Part shown: positions 57,550 through 64,000 of the stretch, in pieces
Layout: every line of letters starts with the position of its first letter
Numbering within the stretch: position 1 is the first letter of the stretch
Origin: Eudorina sp. 2006-703-Eu-15
Taxonomy: Eukaryota; Chlorophyta; Chlorophyceae; Chlamydomonadales; Volvocaceae
Length of the DNA stretch: 64,000 bases
Direction of reading: 5' to 3'
Assembly (NCBI GenBank): GCA_003117195.1
Contig: BDSI01000011.1
Location: 286,901-350,900 of the forward strand
Position numbers and translations under genes: made by a program
The notes under the pieces: model-generated
Told to the model about the DNA's origin: nothing
Seen by the model: only the letters and a program-made list of their open reading frames with translations
Databases searched by the model: none

Positions 57550-58981
57550 CAGCTTTGCGCCACAGGGCGGCACGCAGCGGCATGTCTTAGCTCAGTACGA
57601 ATGATTCCTTCGGTCATGCTGACGGCATGAGCTCTTTCGATCTGAACAAACGACGTTATGCACGACTGCTCCGGACGTGGGATTGCTTCTGGTTCAGTTG
57701 TTTTCTCTCCAACGGACGACTTGGGTGCTGGGGGGAGTGTGGATGCGGACTTTCAGTCCCTCGGACTCATTTGGGTTCCTCTAGGGAAGTCATGAATGCA
57801 CTGAGTGTATGCGCATCATGCTTGCCCCGACTGTTCTAATCCTAGACCTTGTTCTGGTGGTGGCAAGGGTGAAGCCGGCTCTCGGGCCCCTGCCCTAGGA
57901 CGCCCCAGGCAAGAATCTGAGCCCCGGGGGGCGTCAGAGGGCAACGAGCCATGCGAAGATGGTGTCCAATCGACGACGTGTGAAAAATCGGGATGTGCAA
58001 GGATATGGGACCGGACAATCGTTCGGCCAGCACGGTTCGTTTTGGACTTGACGCCGGGTCCCGCGTTGACGGCACCCTGTTCGCCCTGTTCATGTAGTAG
58101 CAAACGCATTTGGGTGTGTCGGTATCACTTGCGGTAGCGACAGCTTGGGGCCACGGGCAGCCCGGAGGCCGGCTTGTGTGCTGAAGTACGGTGGCAGGCT
58201 GTCAGCGCCCATGCCAGCTCTGTAGGGCTCGGCAAGGTGGATAGGGAGCGTGGCGGTGGACGCGCGGGTGGCCATGAATACACGGCGCAGTACGGCGGAG
58301 GTGACGAGCCTTCAAGCAACACCACTGTGCACGGCGTCCGTTCAGCGCGGAATGGGTATGGATGAATTGTGGGTTTGGGAGACGCCAGGGCCAGCTTTTG
58401 GTGCATCTCCTGAGCTAGGCTTAGTCGTCGGGTGCAGGGGCGCTTGGTGAGTACGACGCCACTGCCGGATCAAGTCTTAATTTGCCCGCTGGTCGTTGCT
58501 TCCGGCCAGGCGACGCAACCCACGCGCGTGGATCGTGCGACGTAATTGTTGCAGTGCGCCGCAACAAGGAGTAACTTAATGCCCACACCTCGTGTATTGT
58601 CAGAAGATCATCCCGTGGATTGTTTCCAGCCCGCCTGGCGAGGCCCGATGCGACCTGTAACTGCCATCGGTTCAACCGACAATGGGATTTCGACCTGAAG
58701 TCCTGAACTACGTAATCACGTCTGGGCAGCAGCCTATTCACATCACATTTTCAGTGACCACGGCTGGGAATTTAATGGGGTTGCCGTACCTTATCGATAT
58801 CCACCAAACAGACGGCTTGCCCCCTAGAGCTATTGCCACAGCAGTAATTTGGTAGTGTAGCCTCCTGTATCCCTTGGCATATGTCGTTCTTGGTTTTCCC
58901 GGGTCCCGACTCGCGACTCGAAAGACAAGAGGTGGCCTTTACAATTTCTGCAAACTATTAGTTGTGGCACACAGTTTCAAT
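57550..58981. other. TAF10 3' flank and upstream region of the next gene
   Basis: No protein gene was recognised in about 1.4 kb. Short frames on both strands look random. Most of it is probably the TAF10 3' untranslated region, with a possible TGTAA signal at 58656, and then the promoter of the gene starting at 58982. Confidence 0.45.
58656..58660 (+). terminator. Possible TGTAA poly(A) signal of TAF10
   Basis: First plus-strand TGTAA I find after the TAF10 stop, about 1.1 kb away. Long 3' untranslated regions are common in volvocine algae, but a chance match is possible. Confidence 0.3.
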
Positions 58982-61900
58982 ATGCCTCAAGGAAGGCCAA
59001 GCATGTCTGATGAAGAGGTGCGTTGCATTCGACGTGCAGTATGGGCTTCTCCTTTCCTGCGTATTCACTTGTTCGACTACCATTCACGTTTGCTAGTTCT
59101 CCAAAGCGGCATGTGATGGTGGACAGTGACAGCTGCCTTATTTCAATGGAAAACTACACCCTGAGGCCCAAGTGCTATCGCCTGAGGTCCAAATGCTCAC
59201 ATGCAGGTCGCGGCAGAGCGTCGGCGCGCACGCAACAGCAAAAAGGCGGCCAAGCGCTCTGCCAAACGCGAACAGCGTCGCGAGCGGGAGCGTCAGCTGC
59301 GCGAAGAGCAGGAGGCAGCGGATCGCGCGTATCAAGCGTATGTGTCCGCGGCTGACACAAGGTACCGAGCAGCCATGGAAGAAAACAACCCTGACAGCAG
59401 GTGGGCATTCGTTGGGCGAAGAGGCATTATTGTGGGGCGGGGGGTTAAGCCGTGCTGGACACTGTGTGGTTGCTGGTAAGGTCGGGCGCAGGTCTGGCCC
59501 GGGGGTCTGGCCACAGCTCTGGCCAAGCGCTGAGGTTCGAGGGCTGGGCAACCCACTTCCTTACTTTCTACAGCTTCCGCCCTTGCCTCACTCCGTCGCC
59601 CGGGTACTCACGTCTGGCCGCGCTCCTGCATACTACACACAGCGACCCACGGGTCGTCCAGTACTTTGCAGGCTGCGCCACGTCGGGATAAAGGAGCGAT
59701 CGAATGCCGCGAAGCCGCTGTCCGGCTATGCGCCCTTCCGGCTGGTCCAATTCATGAGCCACTGCAGTATCCCAGCGTGGTTGTCAATCCCTTCACCGGT
59801 GACCCCGCCAATCGCTGACCACCATGGCGGCGTCATGTGTTCCGCAGAGGCAGCCGCCAGCGGCAGCCTGCTTTTATGCCTTTCGATGAGCCCACCTTCC
59901 TTCGGGCTTAAGCGTTATACGGGCCCAGGTCGCGATGGTGGAAGCCTGTTGTTGTTGTTGCTGTTATTATGTTTGGTTCATTGGTTGTGACATCCTCCGC
60001 GCCACTGACCCCACGCCAGGTCCAACCAATTGCGCGCGTCCGCCAATAAACTGTATAAGGCCCTGGACGGGCTGGCGCCCGTGCTCATCAACTCCAAGCT
60101 GAGCCAGGTCAGACATCGCGTCGCGCTTTTGGATGTGGGTCTTGCCCCAAACTCACCGTGGGCTGTCTCATCTGGGTTTCGGAGGTTTCGGAGGGTACGG
60201 CGTTCAAATCGCATGGTAACTGGTATTTGATGATTGCTGCACATGTGCCGCAACTTGAGATCCTCCATCGCAACCAAACAGGCATCAGCAACTAACACAC
60301 GGTGCCACAACCCGCGTGTCTGTGGCGTTCTTTCACCGCACCGTGCGGTTCACCTTCCCGGGCCTGTCCGGGCATGTCGCGCCGTGCCGCGGCTTGCCAC
60401 CCGCCCCAGACCGAGGGCCTGTACAAGAATGCCCTGTCCGAGGCGACCACCCCCCTGGAGCGGTGCTCGGCCGCCAAGAACCTGGCCGTGCTGGCCAAGC
60501 GCACGTGGATGCTCACCAAGGCGGACGGGCGCGCCGTGCTGCAGCTGCAGGTGTGGGGTGCGGGTGCGGGTGCAGGCCCCACAGCGCGCTCCCGGGCAAG
60601 GGCCCAGCCGGCACGGAGAACTCCCGGACGGGAACGGAGGGGCGGGACACCTCGCTTCCCCTTCGCGACTGTCAGCGCCGCATCCCGGCCCCAGCTGTCA
60701 CCTGGGTCGCATCTATGTTGCGTATGGGTTTGGGTTTGCACCTAATCGCGTGCGCCCCCCGCCGCCGCCGCCGGGGGTACCCCGTCCAATCACGGACCCG
60801 AGCAGGCAACGTCGGATCCCAGTCTCGCCGACGTGCCACCGTCGAGGTCTCTATTCGCCGTGGGTGTGACCCGGCCCTTGCTCACCTTCCCTCAGCCTGC
60901 CCTTGCCTTTTGACTAGGTCAACGCGCTCAAGTACTATGTGACGGCCCTGGTGTCGGGCAGCCAGTGTCAGACCATTGCGTGGATGGACGACGTCTTCTC
61001 GTCTGCAGTGGAGCTCATCAACACGGCAACGTCGTGGAGGGTGAGCAGGGGTGCTGGAGGGGACCGGGATAGGGAAGTGGAGGAGGAGGAGGAGGAGGAT
61101 GTGTTAGGGCGGAGGGCGGAGGATGATGGAGGGCGTCTGGGATGGCCTGCAACCCTGCATTGGCTTGGCCGCCGTCGTTTCTTGGAGGGCTTGGCGAAGG
61201 GCACCGTGAGCGGAAGGAGGGAGGGGAATACAGCGATTTGCTTGGCCTTAATGATGGAGAAAGGGCGGGGTGCTGGCGGGGCGCCGCTGGGGTGCTGAAG
61301 GTCGCGCGGATGCCCTGTTCTGCCCGGCGCCCCGTCACGGACTTCCGCACCGCCAAACTACCGTAGCAGGAGAGGATTGACGCTGGAGGCAAATGGCTAT
61401 CCGGTCGGTCGTTTGGTGGTGTGCGCGAGGCTTGGGGTGCAGCAAACCTGTGACGGTTCGTTTCTGCCAGCCACGGCCAGCCTGCCTACCATGCTGCCGT
61501 CGCCGCCTCTGCCGCCGCCCCCTCTGCTATTGCTGCTGCTGCTACCGCCATGGTTGCCGACGGTGCTATGGCAGTACTCGGAGCTGGTGCGCGAGAGGCC
61601 CTTCCTGGGGCAAGGCTGGCCGCAGGACCCGGGGGAGGTGCTCGACAGGTATGATCAGATGTACGAAAGATGGCACCTGCGGCGGCAAGCAGGTCGCGGG
61701 AACCCTTTACTTCGCTCATATTCATTCCCATGACAGCATCACCTTCTGGAATCGTGCTTTGAAACGGGGGTCGTGTAATAAGAATCATGATTATTCACCG
61801 CGTCAGGGCTTGCCGTCCTTCCAACCCCAAACCCTCCGCTGCCCAGGCTGCACGCCGCGCTGCCGCTGGACTCCTCCTCCTCCGAGCGCTCTGGCCACGT

Positions 61901-63809
61901 GGCCTCGCTCAAGGCGGTTTTGTCCCTGTCACTGGCAAAGCACCTGCATGCGGAGGCCGTCAAGGTGCAGGATTGGGGGAGCACGGAGCAGGAGTGGAGG
62001 TGCGTGCGCTGCTTGGGCTTGGGCCGGCTTGGGGATTTGGGTCGTTGCCGCATCTGGGTCGTTGGGGCCTCGGGTGGGGGACCGGTCTATTGGTGGGAGG
62101 GGAGAAGGTGGCCAAGCGTCAGGGGCGGTGAGCTGGTTGCGCCGCACACGGCGGTTGTCGCAGGCATGGACGCATGGCCGGGCAGACAGACAGACAAATA
62201 GACAAGTGACAGACAGACAAACATGCAAGTAACGCTTTGGTGGGTGCTTGCGTAGCTGGGGAGGGGCGGCGGGTACGGATCGGTTGGCGCGGGCAGGATG
62301 CCGTTTATTTCCTCATGTGTGCATCCACCACAGAGCAGTCCTGGTATGGCCCCAAACCTGAAACCCCCTGTCTTTCTACTCCGTGCTGAACTTGTCTGTG
62401 TTCGTCCTGGGCTTGTCTTCGTTTCACCCTGCTGCCATCCGCCCGTCCCTGCGGGTCTTCTTTCATTGCCGTGGTGCCACACTTCATCATCAAACAACGC
62501 GGACGGTGAACCCATCTCGTGACGCGCCAGGCGCGCTCTGCAGCTGACGGCCCGAGTCAAGCCGCTGCTGGCCATGGCGTCGTACAATGCCGGCAGAGCA
62601 GGGGATGAAGACGAACGGCAGGTGCGTACACGGCAGCACTGGGATGGCCGTGTTGGTGTCTCACCCCCCGGAATGGGGAGTGGGCAACGGTGTTCGTGTC
62701 ACCCGAGCAGCACTGGATCTGAGATCCAGTCAACCGAGATCCAGTCAACCGAGATCCAGTCAACCGAGATCCAGTCAACCGAAGCAAGGGCGGCTCTGGA
62801 CGGAATCCGTCCACCGGCCTCTGTCCCTCTGTTCCTCTGTCCCAAGGCGGTCTGATGGGCCCCGCGCTCCGCACTGTCCGGTGGCGCCTCCGGGCCGGAT
62901 GAGGTGCGGAGCAGCAGGGCTTCGCGCACCGGCGCGCCCTCCGTTTCACGACCCAACCAGTGCCCCGCCACTTGTCTCCGCGCCGGCCCCGGCCCGTGTC
63001 CTCCCCTTACCTGGGCAAAAAGATGAACTTGAGACACACACACATGCACACACACAGTAACAGTCCTGTTCGGACTGCCTAAGGAATACACCCTAACACT
63101 CAGAATTTGGTGGTTGCGATCCGCGGATCTGTCAGTTTCAACCAAGTCACTTGGGGGCCCCCCTGAACCGTCGGCAGGAGGCCGAGGAGCTGGCGGAGGC
63201 AGCGGAGATCTGCGAGGCCATCTGCCGCAGCACGCAGGCCCGCCATACGGGCGACGCGATGCTCAAGCGCGTGCTGGAGGACTCGGAGAGCCTGGACATG
63301 GAGGGGCTCCGCCTGGTGGCCGATTTCTACCGCGAGGTGAGGGGTTCCGAATCGAAAATCGAGAGGGGAATCGGAAATCAAGCCTAGACCCGGGCATCCT
63401 TGCCGCATCTGTAGCAACTTCCTCACCTCCGCCCCTTGCTCAACCAAAACCCCAACCTGGCCCTGAGTCGGGTTGTTGGGTCAGGCCAGGGCGCCCAGGC
63501 CGCACCATGCCTTGCACTCAGTGTCTCTAAACTACGCCCTGGCTGGCGACCCCAAACCTATCAGCCAGCTGCCAGCTGCGGGAACGATGTGAAGCAGCTG
63601 CCGCAGGATAAACCCCAACCCGGCCCGCGGCCCCTCACCCGCGCCCTCACCAGGCCATCTCCCTGGCCCATGACCTGGACCTGGAGTCGGAGGCGCGGGC
63701 GCACCGGGCGCTGGGCCACCTGTACTGCAATGTACTGCGCATGACGCAGCGCGGGCTCGAGCACTACAAGATCGTGGTTCAGATGGGAGTCGCCATGATG
63801 CCGCGCGTG
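58982..63809 (+). CDS. Unrecognised helical, possibly TPR-like protein (3' end beyond window)
   Basis: Ten exons join in frame: 58982-59017, 59207-59400, 60020-60107, 60410-60550, 60918-61040, 61575-61648, 61847-61999, 62531-62621, 63178-63336, 63654-63809. They give 405 residues, and an open frame runs into a GTGCGT donor at 63810, so more exons follow. The start MPQGRPSMSDEE leads into a strongly basic and acidic helix (RRRARNSKKAAKRSAKREQR) likely to be a coiled coil or nucleic-acid-binding helix. After that come amphipathic helices with TPR/HEAT-like spacing (KLYKALDGLAPVLINSKL; CSAAKNLAVLAKRTWML; HRALGHLYCNVLRMTQRGLE). There is no signal peptide or membrane span. I cannot name the family. 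Exon-phase consistency across nine junctions makes the model solid even though the function is unknown. Confidence 0.75.
59644..59655. repeat. GACCCACGGGTC, reverse-complement copy 5 of the 12-mer
   Basis: Intronic copy of the GACCCGTGGGTC motif in reverse orientation, within the gene starting at 58982. Confidence 0.6.
62721..62780. repeat. Four perfect 15-bp tandem repeats
   Basis: GAGATCCAGTCAACC occurs four times head to tail in the intron between the exons ending 62621 and starting 63178. The unit is a multiple of three and would read EIQST repeats, but no splice site supports it as coding. Confidence 0.95.
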
Positions 63810-64000
63810 GTGCGTGTGTGTGCGTGTGTGCGGGTCTGTGTGCGTTTGTGCGAGGATCGGCAGCGTGGGGCTGCGACTTCCAACGTGCACATTGGAGTGG
63901 GACGGAAGCGTCAGGAGGCGTGGCGCGCTCCGTTAAAATAGGTTGAGAAAACCCAGGTAACCAACCCTTCCTTTAGTCCTTTTCAGTTCAGCAGCGCGGA

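Noticed and set aside
62721..62780. Possible CRISPR-like array
   Set aside because: Units are contiguous without spacers and the genome is eukaryotic.

Overview
This is nuclear DNA of a green alga, most likely a volvocine alga related to Chlamydomonas. The evidence is very GC-rich coding sequence, genes split into many short exons by introns of about 70-900 bp, GTGAGT/GTGCGT/GTAAG donors, Ala/Gly/Pro/Gln low-complexity protein segments, TGTAA motifs beyond several stop codons, and a plastid-lineage gene (ycf66) in spliced nuclear form. I built all gene models by eye from splice consensus, reading phase and protein-family motifs. Every junction quoted inside a model keeps the reading frame, but none is supported here by transcripts.

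Layout, left to right. 1-865: flank of ycf66; its first 39 bases exactly copy part of the transporter gene 6.4 kb away. 866-2869 (minus): Ycf66-like thylakoid protein. 5306-8340 (minus, 5' end unresolved): major-facilitator transporter of the HIAT1/tetracycline-transporter type. About 8.4-11.3 kb: AT-richer spacer. 11306-21500 (plus, 5' end unresolved): large protein with an N-terminal TIR-like 'WCLYE' domain, five kinesin-light-chain-type TPRs, two IQ motifs and a helical, low-complexity tail. 21.5-26.4 kb: gene-poor. 26380-29488 (minus): U1 snRNP 70K, divergent from 29831-31991 (plus), a dapB-like lysine-pathway gene that appears to lack its catalytic exon. 32.0-34.6 kb: gene-poor. 34636-35643 (minus): GNAT acetyltransferase, divergent from 36034-38236 (plus), an orphan Ala/Pro-rich protein. 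38.2-42.9 kb: gene-poor. 42882-56041 (minus, 5' end unresolved): 23 exons encoding a coiled-coil protein of at least 3017 residues. It is followed divergently by 56698-57549 (plus), TAF10, and by 58982 to beyond the window end (plus), an unrecognised helical protein.

The genes do not form one pathway. Housekeeping functions (splicing, transcription initiation, lysine synthesis, plastid protein, acetylation, transport) sit beside two large multidomain scaffold-like proteins. Two divergent gene pairs share intergenic spaces of about 340-390 bp, and a third pair is probably similar.

The most unusual points are: 23 consecutive 25-residue coiled-coil repeats in the giant protein; the TIR-like/TPR/IQ combination; the loss of the conserved catalytic segment in the dapB-like gene; a 12-base motif (GACCCGTGGGTC) found five times; and the 39-base transporter copy at the window edge.
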